Under the pieces are notes generated by a model. The model saw nothing but the letters and a program-made list of their open reading frames with translations. It did no database searches and was not told the DNA's origin. Shown in pieces: positions 16,846-28,800 of a stretch of 64,000 nucleotides of DNA. This DNA is from Balneolaceae bacterium. Its GTDB lineage: Bacteria; Bacteroidota; Rhodothermia; Balneolales; Balneolaceae. Positions within the stretch are counted from its first letter, which is position 1; every line of letters begins with the position of its first letter. Where the stretch lies: NCBI GenBank assembly GCA_034521495.1, contig JAXHMK010000009.1:489001-553000 (forward strand). Reading direction: 5' to 3'. The position numbers and the translations under genes are program-made.

Positions 16846-19800
16846 AGTACAACTATGGAGAAAATCCCGTTTACAGATCGCCTTTCATTCGGCAGAATAA
16901 AAAAAGTAATAGATTATCCAGATTTCTTAGATATCCAACTCGAATCTTTCAACAGTTTTGCGCAGCTTGATGTTGCCCCGAACGACCGAGAGAATCAGGG
17001 ATTACAAAGAATATTCAATGAGAATTTCCCTATTCAGGACTCAAGGGAAACTCATATTCTGGAGTTTATCTATTATTCTGTCGATACGCCAAAATATAAT
17101 ATTAAAGAGTGCCAGGAACGAGGACTCACATATGCCATTCCATTAAAGGCAAGATTAAGATTGTCTGCTGTGGATAGTTCCGATGAAGCATCCGAGACCA
17201 TTGAACAGGAAGTATTTCTGGGAGATCTGCCGTGGATGACTAAAAGAGGAACCTTCATTGTGAATGGAGCTGAACGTGTAATTGTAAGTCAGTTACACCG
17301 TTCACCAGGTGTGTTTTTCGGACAGAATGTCCATCCTAACGGTACAGTATTATACTCAGCACGGGTTATACCTTTTAAAGGTTCATGGATAGAGTTTACC
17401 AATGATATTCGTGACGTGCTCTGGGCATACATTGACAGAAAGAAAAAGATTCCTGCTACTACTCTCTTACGCGCTCTCGGATTTTCAACAGATCTGGATG
17501 TACTGAGTCTTTTTGAACTTTCTGAGGAAGAATCGTTTGGTTCGAAGAAAAAGTACAACGATAATCTGGTCGGAAAAAGGTTAGCAACAGACATTACTGT
17601 TGAAGTAACCGAAGAAGTAGTTGATGATGAAACCGGCGAAGTTACTGAAGCAACTGAACGAAGAGTTCTTCTTGAGCGGGATCATGAATTGACCGAGGAC
17701 GATTACGGAGTACTCAAAGAAGCTGACGTGAAAAAAGTTCTGGTTCAAAAAATTGATGAAGAAGAGTCAGAGCGATCTGTCATCATGAATACATTGAGGA
17801 AAGATCCTTCTCATGATGATGTGACGGCGCTTGGAGAAATTTACCAGCAGATCAGAACGGGTGAAATGCCGGATCCTGAAACTGCGAGACAAGTACTCGA
17901 ACGATTGTTCTTCAGCGACAAGAAATATGATCTTGGTGAAGTTGGAAGATATCGACTCAACAAGCGTTTGAAGCTGGATATAGATCCTGATATTCAATAT
18001 CTAACCAAAGAAGATATTGTTGCAATCGTCAAAGAGGTAATTCGTCTCAAAGAGATGAAATCGCAGGTAGATGACATTGATCACCTGAGTAACCGGCGTG
18101 TACGAACTGTTGGCGAGCAGTTAGCTCAACAGTTTTCTATCGGCCTGGCAAGAATGGCCCGAACGATCCGTGAGCGAATGAACTCTCGTGATGCTGAGCA
18201 GTTAACTCCGCAAGATCTTGTAAATGCACGTACCATATCAAGTGTAATTAACAGCTTCTTTGGTACCAATCAGCTCTCTCAGTTTATGGACCAAACCAAC
18301 CCGGCGGCTGAACTGACACATAAACGACGTATGTCGGCATTAGGCCCTGGTGGATTAACTCGTGAACGAGCCGGTTTTGAAGTTCGTGACGTCCACTACA
18401 CTCACTATGGCCGTTTGTGCCCTATTGAAACACCTGAAGGTCCGAATATTGGATTGATTACCTCTCTTTGCGTTCATGCTAAGGTGAATGATTTCGGATT
18501 TATCGAAACTCCGTATCGTGAGGTGAAGGAAGGCAAGGTGACCAATAATGTTGAATATCTTGCTGCTGAACAGGAAGATGAGACAGTAATTGCGCAGGCA
18601 AATGCACCGATTACAGACGAAGGTAATTTTGAAAATGAGTCTGTATTCTCCCGGTTTAGAGACAGTAATGTAGGTCTCGCCAAACCGGATCAGATTGAAT
18701 ATATGGACGTATCTGCCAACCAGATTACTTCACTGGCTGCAGCGCTGATTCCATTTATTGAACACGATGATGCCAACCGTGCTTTGATGGGATCTAACAT
18801 GCAGCGCCAGGCTGTGCCACTGTTAAGACCGGAATCACCTATTGTAGGAACCGGACTTGAACAGCGTGCAGCAAAAGACTCCCGTACTATAATAAGTGCT
18901 GAAGGAGATGGAGAAGTGATGTACGTAAGTGGTGATGAGATTCGCATTAAGTACGAACGTACTGAGATGGAACAGGACTGTTACTTCGATGAAGGTATTA
19001 AGAGTTACAAACTTCAAAAAAATGAAAGAAGTAACCAGGACACGACTATAAATCAGCGTCCCATTGTAAGTGTTGGCGATAAAGTGAAAGAAGGGGAAGC
19101 TATTGCCGATGGTTGTGCTACGGATAAAGGTGAGTTAGCTCTTGGAAGAAACATGCTTGTGGCCTTTATGCCATGGCGTGGTTACAACTTCGAGGATGCT
19201 ATTGTTATCAGTGAGCGAATTGTTCAGGATGATGTTTATACATCTATTCACATTACTGAATTTGAACAGCAAGTTCGAGACACCAAGCGCGGCGAAGAGG
19301 AACTGACGCGTGAAATTCCCAATGTAAGTGAAGATGCTACGAAAGATCTTGATGAACGTGGAATTATACGAGTCGGTGCGAAAGTAAATCACGGAGATAT
19401 CCTGGTTGGTAAAATTACTCCAAAAGGAGAGACCGACCCAACTCCTGAAGAGAAATTACTTCGCGCAATTTTCGGTGATAAAGCCGGTGATGTGAAAGAC
19501 GCCTCGATGAAAACACCTCCGGGTGTATCTGGTGTGGTAATCAACACGAAGCTTTTCAGCCGTAAACGGGATGAACAGATCTCTCGGAAGGAAGAGAAGA
19601 AAATGGTTGAGCAAGAGAATGAGCGACACGCTAAAAAACTTGCAGATCTTAACCAGAAGTGGGCTGATAAAATGTACAGCCTGTTGCGGGATAAGACATC
19701 TCCCGGAGTGTACAACTACAGTGAAGTTGAGTTGATTCCAAAAGGTGAGAAATATAAAAAATCAGTTTTTGAAGAGCTCGACCCTGTGAACATCAATGAA

Positions 19801-20670
19801 AATATTGATTGGGCAACTGATGAAGAGCTCGTGAAGCATGTGAAGTTGCTCTTTAAGAACTACAGAGAACTTCGTAGAGAAATTGATACCGAGGCAAAAC
19901 GCCGTAAATACCAAATTCAGGTTGGCGATGAGTTACCCCCGGGAATTATTCAGAAAGCCAAAGTCTATGTTGCCAAGAAGCGTAAAATGCAGGTGGGTGA
20001 CAAGATGGCTGGTCGTCACGGAAATAAAGGTGTAATTGCCAAAGTAGTTCCGGTCGAAGATATGCCATTTACGAAAGATGGCACTCCGGTGGATATCGTT
20101 CTGAATCCGTTGGGTGTACCATCTCGGATGAACCTTGGTCAGATATACGAAACTATTCTTGGCTGGGCCGGAAAGAAATTGGGTGTGAAATATGCATCAC
20201 CAATTTTTGATGGTGCTTCTTACGACCAGGTTCAGGAAGAACTGGAGAAAGCCGGGCTTCCGAAAGATGGTCGTGTTTACTTGTATGATGGGCAAACTGG
20301 TGAGAAGCTAAATCAAAAAACCACTGTTGGCTACATGTACATGCTGAAACTCAACCACCTTGTTGAGGATAAGATGCACGCTCGTTCTATCGGTCCATAC
20401 TCACTGATTACGCAACAGCCGCTGGGTGGTAAAGCACAATTTGGCGGTCAGCGACTTGGTGAAATGGAGGTTTGGGCACTGTATGCGTATGGTGCAGCCA
20501 ATGTTCTGAAAGAGATGCTCACTGTTAAAAGTGATGATGTAAAAGGACGCTCAAAAGTATATGAAGCCATCGTGAAAGGTGAGAACCTGCCCGAAGGTGA
20601 TGTGCCGGAGTCGTTCAAAGTTTTATTACGTGAAATGATGGGTCTCGGTCTCGAAATCCATATTGACTAA
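16843..20670 (+). CDS. rpoB: DNA-directed RNA polymerase subunit beta
   Basis: The 1275-residue beta subunit forms one jaw of RNA polymerase and holds the rifampicin site. Visible landmarks are [29 protein letters not shown] and [16 protein letters not shown] in the rifampicin region, the [13 protein letters not shown] motif and the C-terminal [16 protein letters not shown]. The rifampicin-contacting residues seen match the sensitive consensus. An acidic insertion of about 80 residues (about 245-330, rich in E, D and V) interrupts the N-terminal lobe. The start is TTG at 16843, supported by the Shine-Dalgarno spacing. It is followed 39 bases later by rpoC. Confidence 0.99.
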   Translation: MSTTMEKIPFTDRLSFGRIKKVIDYPDFLDIQLESFNSFAQLDVAPNDRENQGLQRIFNENFPIQDSRETHILEFIYYSVDTPKYNIKECQERGLTYAIPLKARLRLSAVDSSDEASETIEQEVFLGDLPWMTKRGTFIVNGAERVIVSQLHRSPGVFFGQNVHPNGTVLYSARVIPFKGSWIEFTNDIRDVLWAYIDRKKKIPATTLLRALGFSTDLDVLSLFELSEEESFGSKKKYNDNLVGKRLATDITVEVTEEVVDDETGEVTEATERRVLLERDHELTEDDYGVLKEADVKKVLVQKIDEEESERSVIMNTLRKDPSHDDVTALGEIYQQIRTGEMPDPETARQVLERLFFSDKKYDLGEVGRYRLNKRLKLDIDPDIQYLTKEDIVAIVKEVIRLKEMKSQVDDIDHLSNRRVRTVGEQLAQQFSIGLARMARTIRERMNSRDAEQLTPQDLVNARTISSVINSFFGTNQLSQFMDQTNPAAELTHKRRMSALGPGGLTRERAGFEVRDVHYTHYGRLCPIETPEGPNIGLITSLCVHAKVNDFGFIETPYREVKEGKVTNNVEYLAAEQEDETVIAQANAPITDEGNFENESVFSRFRDSNVGLAKPDQIEYMDVSANQITSLAAALIPFIEHDDANRALMGSNMQRQAVPLLRPESPIVGTGLEQRAAKDSRTIISAEGDGEVMYVSGDEIRIKYERTEMEQDCYFDEGIKSYKLQKNERSNQDTTINQRPIVSVGDKVKEGEAIADGCATDKGELALGRNMLVAFMPWRGYNFEDAIVISERIVQDDVYTSIHITEFEQQVRDTKRGEEELTREIPNVSEDATKDLDERGIIRVGAKVNHGDILVGKITPKGETDPTPEEKLLRAIFGDKAGDVKDASMKTPPGVSGVVINTKLFSRKRDEQISRKEEKKMVEQENERHAKKLADLNQKWADKMYSLLRDKTSPGVYNYSEVELIPKGEKYKKSVFEELDPVNINENIDWATDEELVKHVKLLFKNYRELRREIDTEAKRRKYQIQVGDELPPGIIQKAKVYVAKKRKMQVGDKMAGRHGNKGVIAKVVPVEDMPFTKDGTPVDIVLNPLGVPSRMNLGQIYETILGWAGKKLGVKYASPIFDGASYDQVQEELEKAGLPKDGRVYLYDGQTGEKLNQKTTVGYMYMLKLNHLVEDKMHARSIGPYSLITQQPLGGKAQFGGQRLGEMEVWALYAYGAANVLKEMLTVKSDDVKGRSKVYEAIVKGENLPEGDVPESFKVLLREMMGLGLEIHID

Positions 20671-20694
20671 TTTTTGTTCTGTTAATTAAATCTA

Positions 20695-20712
20695 AAAGGA
20701 GGTTTTCCTTTG
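20695..20712 (+). promoter_or_regulatory. Shine-Dalgarno hairpin abutting the rpoC TTG start
   Basis: AAAGGA (20695-20700) pairs with TCCTTT (20706-20711) around loop GGTTT. The AAAGGAGG ribosome-binding site lies in the 5' arm and loop, and the 3' arm ends inside the TTG start at 20710-20712. The design is the same as at rpoB. Confidence 0.6.
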
Positions 20713-23700
20713 CCGTCTACACAAACATTAACTGTTAAAAAAGACTTCAACAAAATCGGGATCTCTTTGGCATCTGCCGAGACTATTCTATCCCGTTCAC
20801 ATGGAGAAGTTCTTACACCTGAAACGATCAATTACAGAACATTCAAACCGGAAATGGATGGTCTTTTCTGTGAAAAGATCTTCGGTCCGGTGAAAGATTA
20901 TGAATGCCACTGTGGAAAATACAAGCGCATCCGTTACAAAGGAATTATCTGTGACCGCTGCGGTGTTGAAGTTACCCGAAAAGCAGTACGAAGAGAGCGT
21001 ATGGGGCATATTACCCTCACAGTTCCTATTGTACATATCTGGTATTTCAAATCCCTGCCGAGTAAATTAGCTTATCTGCTGGGCTACTCTTCAAAGAATT
21101 TAGAAAAGATTGTTTACTACGAAACCTTTGTAGTTATTAATCCTGGTTTTGCCAGAGATCTTGGCTACAAACGTGGTGATATGATTTCAGAAGAGGAGAA
21201 GTTCGATATTCTGGACCAACTTCCGGAAGATCATTATGAAATGGATAATGATGACGAAGACAAATTCATCGTAAAAGATGGTGCCGAAGCTATTGAGGAA
21301 CTTCTCACCGACATGGATTTGGATGGTCTTGCTTACACTCTGAGAGACGAGGTAAAAAATGAAACGTCTCAGATGCGTAAGAAGAAAAAGCTAAAGAGAC
21401 TCCAGGTTATTGAGTCTTTCCGTTCTGCAAATCAACATACTGAGAATGATCCACGATGGATGATTCAAAGTGTGATTCCGGTTATTCCTCCGGAATTGAG
21501 ACCACTTGTTCCATTGGAAGGCGGCCGTTTTGCAACATCTGATCTGAATGATCTCTACCGGCGGGTTATTATCAGAAACAATCGTTTGAAGAGATTGATA
21601 GATATTAAAGCTCCTGATGTAATTCTCAGAAATGAGAAACGAATGCTGCAGGAAGCGGTTGATTCTCTGTATGACAACTCAAGAAAATCTAATGCAGTAA
21701 GGAACAACAACCGACCTCTGAAATCTCTCAGCGATATGCTGAAAGGAAAGAGTGGTCGATTCCGCCAAAATCTACTTGGTAAACGTGTTGACTATTCCGG
21801 CCGATCTGTAATTGTTGTAGGCCCGGAACTGAAAATGCACGAGTGTGGTCTGCCGAAAGAGATGGCTGTTGAACTTTACAAACCTTTTGTAATTCGACGC
21901 CTCATTGAGCGTGGATATGTGAAGACGGTGAAAAGTGCCAAGAAAGTTGTTGACAGGCGAGAACAGGCTGTTTGGGAAGTTCTCGAAAATGTAATTGACG
22001 GACACCCGGTTCTGTTGAATCGTGCTCCGACTTTGCACAGGTTAGGTATTCAGGCATATCAACCGGTCTTAATTGAAGAGAAAGCCATTCGATTGCACCC
22101 GCTCTCATGTACAGCGTTTAATGCTGACTTTGACGGTGATCAGATGGCTGTTCACCTTCCGTTGAGTCATGATGCGGTTCTTGAAGCATCTATCCTGATG
22201 CTTGGCTCGCATAACATCTTAAGCCCTGCCAGTGGCGGACCGATTGCGGTTCCTTCGCAGGATATGATTTTAGGTATTTATTACCTCACTAAGATGGGCA
22301 ATGGTAAACGTGGTGAAGGTAAAACTTTTGCTAATCCGGATGAAGTACTGGTTGCTTATGATCAGAACAAGATCGACGTTCATGCCAAGATCAACGTTCG
22401 AATTCCAAAAGTGAACGAAGAGGGTGAGACGGAATATGAAATCATTAAAACCACAACAGGCCGGGTTCTGTTTAATAGAATTGTGCCTGAGAATATTCCA
22501 TTTGTGAATAAGACGCTTGGTAAGAAGGAGTTGAGAACACTTATTGGCGACATTCACAGTTCTACGGGAACGACTGTTACAGCCGATTTTCTTGACAAAA
22601 TGAAAGCGATGGGCTTTGAACGAGCTACTACAGGTGGACTTTCGTTCAGCCTTGAAGATATCATTATACCGGATGCTAAGCAGCAATTAATTGATAAAGC
22701 TCAGTCTGAAGTAGCTGAAATCCAGGATCGTTATGAAATGGGTTTCATTACAGATAATGAGCGATACAACCAGGTTATTGACAAGTGGACAAGCACAACA
22801 AATCGAGTATCTGAAACACTCTTTCAGAGTCTGGCAGACGATAAGGATGGATTTAATGCCGTCTTTATGATGGCCGATTCAGGTGCTCGTGGTTCGAAAG
22901 AACAGATCCGTCAGCTTGGTGGTATGCGTGGATTGATGGCCAAGCCGCAGAAAAGTTCTATGCAGCAGGGCAATGAGGTTATTGAAAATCCAATTTTGTC
23001 AAGTTTCCGTGAAGGGCTCACTGTTCTTGAATACTTTATTTCAACACACGGTGCTCGTAAAGGATTGGCCGATACGGCTCTGAAAACGGCCGATGCCGGT
23101 TACCTTACACGACGACTGGTTGATGTTTCACAGGATATCATTATTAATGAGGACGATTGTGGAACACTGCGTGGAATTAAGATGAAGGCTCTCAAAGACA
23201 ATGAAGATATCATTGAAAGTCTTGAGAACAGGATTATTGGCCGAGTGTCTATGCATGAGATTCGTGACCCTATTAGTGATGAACATATCTGTGATGCCAA
23301 TGAATTGATTACAGAGAAAATTGCTAAGAAAATTGCTGAAACGAACATAGAAGAAGTTGAAATTCGTTCAGTACTAACCTGCGAAACAGAACGTGGCGTG
23401 TGTGCGAAATGCTATGGTCGTGATATGTCGCGAAACGCTCTTGTTCAAACAGGTGAAGCAGTTGGAGTAATTGCGGCTCAGTCTATTGGTGAGCCGGGTA
23501 CACAGCTGACACTTCGAACGTTCCACGTAGGTGGTACGGCATCTCGTATGGAATCTGATTCACAACACAAAGCGAAATTCGATGGAAAAATTGAATTCGA
23601 AAACGTACGTATTGTTGAATACGACGACGGCGAAGAGATACACAATGTTGTACTAAGCCGTGCGGGAGAAATGAAGATTGTTGGTGAAGACGGTAAAATT

Positions 23701-25017
23701 CTGAATACATACAATGTACCTTATGGTTCAGAAATGCTTGTTGAAGAGGGAGATAAAGTTCCTAAAGGAATGCCTCTTTGTAAGTGGGATCCATATAACG
23801 CACTGATATTCAGTGAACTTGACGGAAAAGTCGAGTACAAGGATATTATTGAGGAGATTACATACACCGCTGATACCGATGCTCAAACCGGACACAGGGA
23901 GAAAGTAATTATCGATTCCCGAGACCGATCGCTTGTTCCTACTCTTGTAGTGAAAGGAGATGATGATCGAATTCGTGAGAATACACTACCTGTTGAAACT
24001 CATATCGTTGTAGACGATGGTGAGAAAGTTCAGGCTGGTCAGATTCTGGCTAAGATTCCGCGTGCTGCTTCCAAATCGAAAGATATTACAGCGGGTCTGC
24101 CGCGTGTAACCGAGTTGTTCGAGGCACGGTCACCAAGTGACCCGGCTACGGTATCTGAGATTGACGGTATTGTAAGAATGGGCGGAAGAAAACGAGGTTC
24201 TCAGGAAGTAATCGTTGAGAGCAAGGACGGAACCGAAGAGAAGAAATATTTGATCTCGCTGTCTAAGCATATCCTCGTTCAGGAAAATGACTTTGTGAAA
24301 GCTGGTCAGGCACTTTCTGATGGTACTATACCCGCTCAGGAGATCCTCAACATTCTTGGACCGTTTGCTGTACAGTCTTACCTGGTGAATGAGATTCAGG
24401 AAGTTTACCGATTGCAGGGTGTGAAAATCAATGACAAGCATATTGAGGTTATTGTTCGCACAATGATGCAGAAGGTTGAAGTAACCGATCCCGGTGATAC
24501 GATGTTCCTTGAAGGCGACAAAGTTGACCGGTTCGAACTCAACAACAAGAATGATGAATTGATCGGTAAGTTTGTTGTTACCGATCCGGGTGGAAGTGAC
24601 CTGAAAAGAGGAGCCACTCTGGACAGGCGTGAAGTTCGGGAGTACAACAACGAAATGATCCAGGAAGGTTTAGACGAATTACAGACACGAGAAGCAGAAC
24701 CGGCAATCTCGAAACCGATACTGCTTGGAATTACGCGTGCTTCGCTTTCAACTGAAAGTTGGTTGTCTGCCGCATCATTCCAGGAAACCACAAAAGTTCT
24801 TACACAGGCTTCCATCGAGGCGAAGAAAGATCACCTCCGCGGCCTGAAAGAGAATGTTATTGTGGGTCACAAAGTACCTGCCGGTACAGGACTGCAGAAA
24901 TACGAAGAACTCATTGTGGGTTCTAAAGCAGATCTCGACGAGCAGGACGAGGATATCCAAAAAGTGTTTGAAACACTTGGAGCGGATAATCCGGAAGCGG
25001 AAGAGGAAAACGAATAA
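20710..25017 (+). CDS. rpoC: DNA-directed RNA polymerase subunit beta'
   Basis: The 1435-residue subunit carries the catalytic magnesium site [12 protein letters not shown] (about residue 472), the first zinc site [20 protein letters not shown] (about 71-90), and a second zinc site formed by [15 protein letters not shown]. The bridge and trigger region [18 protein letters not shown]-type stretch is present ([15 protein letters not shown]). The start is TTG at 20710, with AAAGGAGG seven bases before it. Two stem-loop terminators follow the stop, so this ends the operon. Confidence 0.99.
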   Translation: MPSTQTLTVKKDFNKIGISLASAETILSRSHGEVLTPETINYRTFKPEMDGLFCEKIFGPVKDYECHCGKYKRIRYKGIICDRCGVEVTRKAVRRERMGHITLTVPIVHIWYFKSLPSKLAYLLGYSSKNLEKIVYYETFVVINPGFARDLGYKRGDMISEEEKFDILDQLPEDHYEMDNDDEDKFIVKDGAEAIEELLTDMDLDGLAYTLRDEVKNETSQMRKKKKLKRLQVIESFRSANQHTENDPRWMIQSVIPVIPPELRPLVPLEGGRFATSDLNDLYRRVIIRNNRLKRLIDIKAPDVILRNEKRMLQEAVDSLYDNSRKSNAVRNNNRPLKSLSDMLKGKSGRFRQNLLGKRVDYSGRSVIVVGPELKMHECGLPKEMAVELYKPFVIRRLIERGYVKTVKSAKKVVDRREQAVWEVLENVIDGHPVLLNRAPTLHRLGIQAYQPVLIEEKAIRLHPLSCTAFNADFDGDQMAVHLPLSHDAVLEASILMLGSHNILSPASGGPIAVPSQDMILGIYYLTKMGNGKRGEGKTFANPDEVLVAYDQNKIDVHAKINVRIPKVNEEGETEYEIIKTTTGRVLFNRIVPENIPFVNKTLGKKELRTLIGDIHSSTGTTVTADFLDKMKAMGFERATTGGLSFSLEDIIIPDAKQQLIDKAQSEVAEIQDRYEMGFITDNERYNQVIDKWTSTTNRVSETLFQSLADDKDGFNAVFMMADSGARGSKEQIRQLGGMRGLMAKPQKSSMQQGNEVIENPILSSFREGLTVLEYFISTHGARKGLADTALKTADAGYLTRRLVDVSQDIIINEDDCGTLRGIKMKALKDNEDIIESLENRIIGRVSMHEIRDPISDEHICDANELITEKIAKKIAETNIEEVEIRSVLTCETERGVCAKCYGRDMSRNALVQTGEAVGVIAAQSIGEPGTQLTLRTFHVGGTASRMESDSQHKAKFDGKIEFENVRIVEYDDGEEIHNVVLSRAGEMKIVGEDGKILNTYNVPYGSEMLVEEGDKVPKGMPLCKWDPYNALIFSELDGKVEYKDIIEEITYTADTDAQTGHREKVIIDSRDRSLVPTLVVKGDDDRIRENTLPVETHIVVDDGEKVQAGQILAKIPRAASKSKDITAGLPRVTELFEARSPSDPATVSEIDGIVRMGGRKRGSQEVIVESKDGTEEKKYLISLSKHILVQENDFVKAGQALSDGTIPAQEILNILGPFAVQSYLVNEIQEVYRLQGVKINDKHIEVIVRTMMQKVEVTDPGDTMFLEGDKVDRFELNNKNDELIGKFVVTDPGGSDLKRGATLDRREVREYNNEMIQEGLDELQTREAEPAISKPILLGITRASLSTESWLSAASFQETTKVLTQASIEAKKDHLRGLKENVIVGHKVPAGTGLQKYEELIVGSKADLDEQDEDIQKVFETLGADNPEAEEENE

Positions 25018-25025
25018 AAAGAAAA

Positions 25026-25051
25026 AAGTCCTGATGGAAATCAGGGCTTTT
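25026..25051 (+). terminator. Intrinsic terminator after rpoC
   Basis: AAGTCCTGAT (25026-25035) and ATCAGGGCTT (25040-25049) form a 10-bp stem with one G-U pair and loop GGAA, followed by T residues. It begins nine bases after the rpoC stop. Confidence 0.85.
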
Positions 25052-25074
25052 GTAGCGAATTAATATTGGAATCG

Positions 25075-25110
25075 AAATCCGCGAAGTTTTTAAAACTTCG
25101 CGGATTTTTT
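25075..25110 (+). terminator. Second terminator after rpoC, CCGCGAAGTTTT stem
   Basis: AAATCCGCGAAGTTTT (25075-25090) and its perfect complement (25092-25107) form a 16-bp palindrome closed by a single T, with a run of six T residues. Nearly the same stem recurs at 33794-33827, there acting on the other strand. Confidence 0.8.
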
Positions 25111-25134
25111 ATATGAGAGAGATTTTTTCACTCG

Positions 25135-25156
25135 TTCCGAAGCTCCAGCTTCGGAA
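25135..25156. repeat. Small perfect palindrome TTCCGAAGCT-cc-AGCTTCGGAA
   Basis: Ten perfectly paired bases on each side of CC, with a second small hairpin-like stretch (GAAGCTCTGCTTC) just after it. It lies in the 280-base gap between rpoC and the YtxH gene; no gene is seen in the rest of that gap. Confidence 0.6.
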
Positions 25157-25296
25157 TGTCAAAGGGAAGCTCTGCTTCACGAAACAAGGGTAGTGCTATA
25201 ACAGCAATTAGGAAATTGAAGAGTATATTTCCGTTAGTTGTTGCAGAGAAGACTTTCAGAACCAGTATTAGATGTTAAAATCTAAAAGAGCTGATC

Positions 25297-25605
25297 TTAA
25301 TTCTTTTTCGACTTCTCAATATTTTCAAGAAGAGTTTCAGCTTCTTTTATAAGATCATCTGCACGTTTTTTTGCATCGGTTACAACATCATCTCCCTTCT
25401 TTTTTGCATCCGATGAATATTTTTCTTTTTCATTTTGGAGTTTTTTAATCATCCCATTGATTTCATCAACATACTTGCTCAACTGGTAAGAGAGTCGACC
25501 CCGTGTGTTGGATCCTGAATCAGGGGCATAAAGTAACGTAACGACAGTACCAAGTGCAGCTCCTGTTAGCAATCCAAGTGCAAAATCTTTTCCTGATTTA
25601 CTCAT
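25297..25605 (-). CDS. YtxH domain-containing protein
   Basis: The 102-residue protein opens with a hydrophobic segment FALGLLTGAALGTVVTLLYAP (about residues 7-27, split here by family motif), then SGSNTRGRL and a long charged helix rich in Lys, Asp and Glu with coiled-coil character. This is the YtxH form: a membrane-tethered helical protein linked to general stress in Bacillus. Its exact role is unknown. It diverges from the aldolase gene across about 135 AT-rich bases that should hold both promoters. Confidence 0.85.
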   Translation of the reverse strand: MSKSGKDFALGLLTGAALGTVVTLLYAPDSGSNTRGRLSYQLSKYVDEINGMIKKLQNEKEKYSSDAKKKGDDVVTDAKKRADDLIKEAETLLENIEKSKKN

Positions 25606-25741
25606 AATAGATAAATGGTTTGTTTTTATTATTTCTTATAAAATATAAAATCCTGATCCAAATATATAGAACTTAGTCTTTATTGATGCTATACATTCAT
25701 TATATTTCACGCAAATAAAAACCCCTAAAAAAATATTCACT

Positions 25742-26401
25742 ATGAAATTTTTTATTGATACTGCCGATCTGAATGAAATTCAGGAAGCCAATGATCTTGG
25801 TGTTCTTGATGGAGTAACAACAAATCCCAGCCTTTGCCATAAAGTAGGAGTCAGTGATTTTGAAGGACATATCGCAAAAATTTGTGAGATTGTTGATGGT
25901 GATGTTTCCGCTGAGGTAATTTCAACCGAATATGATGAAATTATAGAAGAAGGAAGAAATATCGCCGAAATCGCGGATAATGTTGTTGTAAAAGTTCCCT
26001 TGATTAAAGACGGCATTAAAGCGATTAAAACATTTTCGGAAGAGGGCATTAAAACCAATTGTACACTTTGTTTTTCTGCTACTCAGGCTATGATTGCCGC
26101 TAAAGCAGGAGCCACTTACATCTCACCATTTATTGGCCGTGTGGACGATATTTCTAACGATGGAATGACAATTATTGAAGATATTGTTCAAATTTACGAC
26201 AACTATGGCTTTGAGACGGAGATTCTTGCAGCAAGTATTCGTCATCCAATGCATGTATTAGAAGCTGCAAAACTTGGTGCCGATGTTGCTACAATGCCGT
26301 TGAATGTGATTGAGCAATTACTCAAACATCCGCTTACAGATAACGGACTTGAGCGGTTTATCGCCGATTGGGAAAAACTTCAGGAAAGTTTGAAGAAGTA
26401 A
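25742..26401 (+). CDS. fsa: Fructose-6-phosphate aldolase / transaldolase-like (FSA/TalC family)
   Basis: The 219-residue TIM barrel opens with [14 protein letters not shown] and GVTTNPSL, typical of the short transaldolase family. The Schiff-base lysine is Lys84 in VVVKVPL, and FIGRVDDIS and ASIRHPMHV are conserved. Short family members are either fructose-6-phosphate aldolases or true transaldolases; sequence alone does not settle which. If it acts as transaldolase it would serve the non-oxidative pentose phosphate pathway, which fits the ribose salvage operon converging on it from the right. Confidence 0.93.
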   Translation: MKFFIDTADLNEIQEANDLGVLDGVTTNPSLCHKVGVSDFEGHIAKICEIVDGDVSAEVISTEYDEIIEEGRNIAEIADNVVVKVPLIKDGIKAIKTFSEEGIKTNCTLCFSATQAMIAAKAGATYISPFIGRVDDISNDGMTIIEDIVQIYDNYGFETEILAASIRHPMHVLEAAKLGADVATMPLNVIEQLLKHPLTDNGLERFIADWEKLQESLKK

Positions 26402-26413
26402 ATACTTACATAA

Positions 26414-26473
26414 AACGCGTTTACCGGTTAAAGGACTTTCAAGCGTCCTTTTTGGTTATCTGGTAAACGCGTT
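26414..26473. terminator. Bidirectional palindromic terminator between converging genes
   Basis: AACGCGTTTACC (26414-26425) pairs with GGTAAACGCGTT (26462-26473), and AAAGGAC/GTCCTTT forms an inner stem followed by T residues. It lies between the end of the aldolase gene and the end of the SMP-30 gene and would stop transcription from both sides. Confidence 0.7.
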
Positions 26474-26481
26474 ACATTGTC

Positions 26482-27372
26482 TTATTGAATTCCGGTAATT
26501 TTCATATCTAATGTGTAAACGGCCGTACTGGCAGTTATGAACAGTGTTCTCATGTCAGCTCCGCCAAATGTTACATTGGCTGTCCAGTTTTGGGGAACAG
26601 GAATATGTTCAATCTGTTCTCCATTTTGATTGAAAACTGTGACACCATCGCCGGTTAAGTAGAGATTTCCCTCTTCATCCAGAGTCACTCCGTCGGATCC
26701 CATCTCAGTAAGCAGAGTTTTGTTTGATAAGGATCCGTCCCCCTCTATGGAATAAGAATAGGTTTTGCCATCTCCAATGTCTGCTACATAGAGAGTGTTA
26801 CCATCCGGAGTTCCAATAATACCGTTTGGCTGAACCAGATCATCAGCTACGATAATCAGATCCTCCCGATCAGGTGTGAGATAGTAAACCCGCTCTTCCT
26901 TGATCTCTTTTTCTGTATGATCCCAATATTCCCGCTGGTAATAAGGGTCGGTAAAATAGATGCCGCCTTTCGGATCCGGCCAGAGATCATTCGGTCCGTT
27001 GAGCCGTTTGCCATTATAATCGTCAACCAAAACTTCAACTTCCATATACGGTGTGATGGACCACAACTCATTTTCTTCATCAGCGCATGCAAGCAAATTA
27101 CCATTATCAGCAAAATAGAGTCCATTCGAGCGGCCCGATTCATCCATAAACTTATTCAACTCGCCCTCAACCGTGTAAATCCAGATGTCGTTATTGGGTT
27201 GATCGGTGAAGTAGACGTTTCCTTCACTGTCAGCCGCAGGTCCTTCTGTGAATGAGAATTGGTTGGATACCAGGTTAAGTTTTGCCCCGTCTGCAATGAC
27301 AGGGCTTTGGGCCTGGAGTGAAAAATTGACAATTAGAAAAAGTGCGAAAACGTAAAAAATTAATCGAACCAT
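26482..27372 (-). CDS. SMP-30/gluconolactonase family protein, secreted
   Basis: The 296-residue beta-propeller has a signal peptide (residues 1-21, ending SLQAQ) and repeats with FTEGPAADSEGNVYFTDQPN, RLNGPNDLWPDPKGGIYFTDP and LVQPNGIIGTPDGNTLYVAD. Family metal ligands are the early Glu of FTEGP, the Asn of GPNDL and the Asn/Asp of PNGI and SDGVTLD. Members hydrolyse sugar lactones. It is the last gene of the nucleoside/ribose salvage run, five bases after the ADP-ribosylglycohydrolase-like gene, so a sugar-lactone step outside the cytoplasm is likely but the substrate is unknown. Confidence 0.88.
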   Translation of the reverse strand: MVRLIFYVFALFLIVNFSLQAQSPVIADGAKLNLVSNQFSFTEGPAADSEGNVYFTDQPNNDIWIYTVEGELNKFMDESGRSNGLYFADNGNLLACADEENELWSITPYMEVEVLVDDYNGKRLNGPNDLWPDPKGGIYFTDPYYQREYWDHTEKEIKEERVYYLTPDREDLIIVADDLVQPNGIIGTPDGNTLYVADIGDGKTYSYSIEGDGSLSNKTLLTEMGSDGVTLDEEGNLYLTGDGVTVFNQNGEQIEHIPVPQNWTANVTFGGADMRTLFITASTAVYTLDMKITGIQ

Positions 27373-27376
27373 CTGT

Positions 27377-28786
27377 TTAATTATTTGTTGCTTGAGTGAT
27401 ATTTAATTCTCTATCAGGAATGTACCATACATTTTCGTCAAGGTCGATACCGCCATCCATCTGTTTCTGAACAGCTCGATCAACAATAAAAACTCCTTTC
27501 ACTGCCATATTTTCAAAGGTATCTATTCCATCATTTGGAAAATTCTGACGGGTTCTGTGAATATTATATTGATTTGCAAATCTTCGACCAAAAGCCTCTT
27601 CAACACCTTCTTTTCCAAGTATAAATCCCAGAAGTCCTGACCAGGTTGCAGTTGGGTTATCTGAATCCCAGCCGGTAAGTACACCAATTTTAATCGTTTC
27701 CTTGAGGTTGCCTTCTCCATAAAAAAGGCTGACTAAACTGGCTCCAAAATTTATCCCTGCCGCAAAGCATCCACTGCACGTCGGTTCGTTCGAAGAGATG
27801 GTATAACCGTCGGCTTCCTCAACCTGATACCGCTGATAAAGATTGTCTCTTGCTTCTTCCCAGGTTACACCAGATTCGTACTGTTTTAACACAAAATCAT
27901 ACATTTTTCGTGAATACGATTCTGTAGGTAAACGGTTGGATGCCTGATCTGCTAACCACATAACCTTCTCCTTCATGGACAGATTCTCATCAACCAGAGA
28001 TGCGAGAGAATGCATAATTACATAAAACTCAGATATCCATGCTGCGTTTTTGCGAGCCGTTGTTCGGATTGGGAGATGGCTCATTTCCAGGGCTACATCA
28101 GGACGGGCGGGAGCAAACAACCCAAATATTTCAGTTGTGAGCTGAGCATCAATCATTTCAAAATTTGGATTCAGCTCCGGGTCACTCGTGGCAGGTGGAA
28201 CTTTGCCTTCAATCATCAAATTAAGAGCTGTCTGGTTTGATACCCAGAGATAATTTTCCTCTTCATGCTTGATATGTTTCAGCCATCCTTCGCGGATCTG
28301 CTCACTGGTAAGAATACTCGTTTCATTTTCAAGCAGAAGATGTTGGTACATATATTCAATATCCGTGTCGTCATCGGCTCCCCATACGTCTCCTTCATCC
28401 CGAAATACAAAATCGATTGTTTCAGAAATATCACTTGGTTCGTCTGACCAAATATTGGGTTGATCCGGCTGCCCCCAATCGTCACGTGTATAAAATTCAC
28501 CGGTTTTAATTTCACCCGTATTCCCGATTTTATCCATCTCGGTTACCAAGCCTGTCCAGTTAGCAATATTTTGCGCCAGCCAGAATCCGTAGAGTTTATC
28601 GGCATATTCGGCTCTTGAAATGACAATATCCGATTCTTTGGGTTGATACTCTTCATATTCGAAATCCGGATTAACCATCGATGTAGCTGTTGAAGTCTGA
28701 TTTTCAGACTTATTCTGGTCACATGATGAGAATAGAAATAAACTCATTAACAAAAATAAGATTGTTCCTGAAGGTAGGTTTTTCAT
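27377..28786 (-). CDS. ADP-ribosylglycohydrolase-like lipoprotein
   Basis: The 469-residue protein has a lipoprotein signal with lipobox FSSC (lipidated Cys22), then the ADP-ribosyl-glycohydrolase fold. Metal-site motifs are visible as GADDDTDIEYMYQHL (about 117-131) and LTGWDSDNPTATWSG near residue 380, which correspond to the family's TDDT and DTD sites; the core residues TCSGCFAAGINFG precede the second. Intracellular relatives split ADP-ribose from proteins or other N-glycosides. Membrane export and its place between ribokinase and SMP-30 suggest a role in releasing ribose from nucleotide-like substrates in the periplasm or at the cell surface. The substrate is inferred, not shown. Confidence 0.85.
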   Translation of the reverse strand: MKNLPSGTILFLLMSLFLFSSCDQNKSENQTSTATSMVNPDFEYEEYQPKESDIVISRAEYADKLYGFWLAQNIANWTGLVTEMDKIGNTGEIKTGEFYTRDDWGQPDQPNIWSDEPSDISETIDFVFRDEGDVWGADDDTDIEYMYQHLLLENETSILTSEQIREGWLKHIKHEEENYLWVSNQTALNLMIEGKVPPATSDPELNPNFEMIDAQLTTEIFGLFAPARPDVALEMSHLPIRTTARKNAAWISEFYVIMHSLASLVDENLSMKEKVMWLADQASNRLPTESYSRKMYDFVLKQYESGVTWEEARDNLYQRYQVEEADGYTISSNEPTCSGCFAAGINFGASLVSLFYGEGNLKETIKIGVLTGWDSDNPTATWSGLLGFILGKEGVEEAFGRRFANQYNIHRTRQNFPNDGIDTFENMAVKGVFIVDRAVQKQMDGGIDLDENVWYIPDRELNITQATNN

Positions 28787-28800
28787 ATCTGTATCGTACT

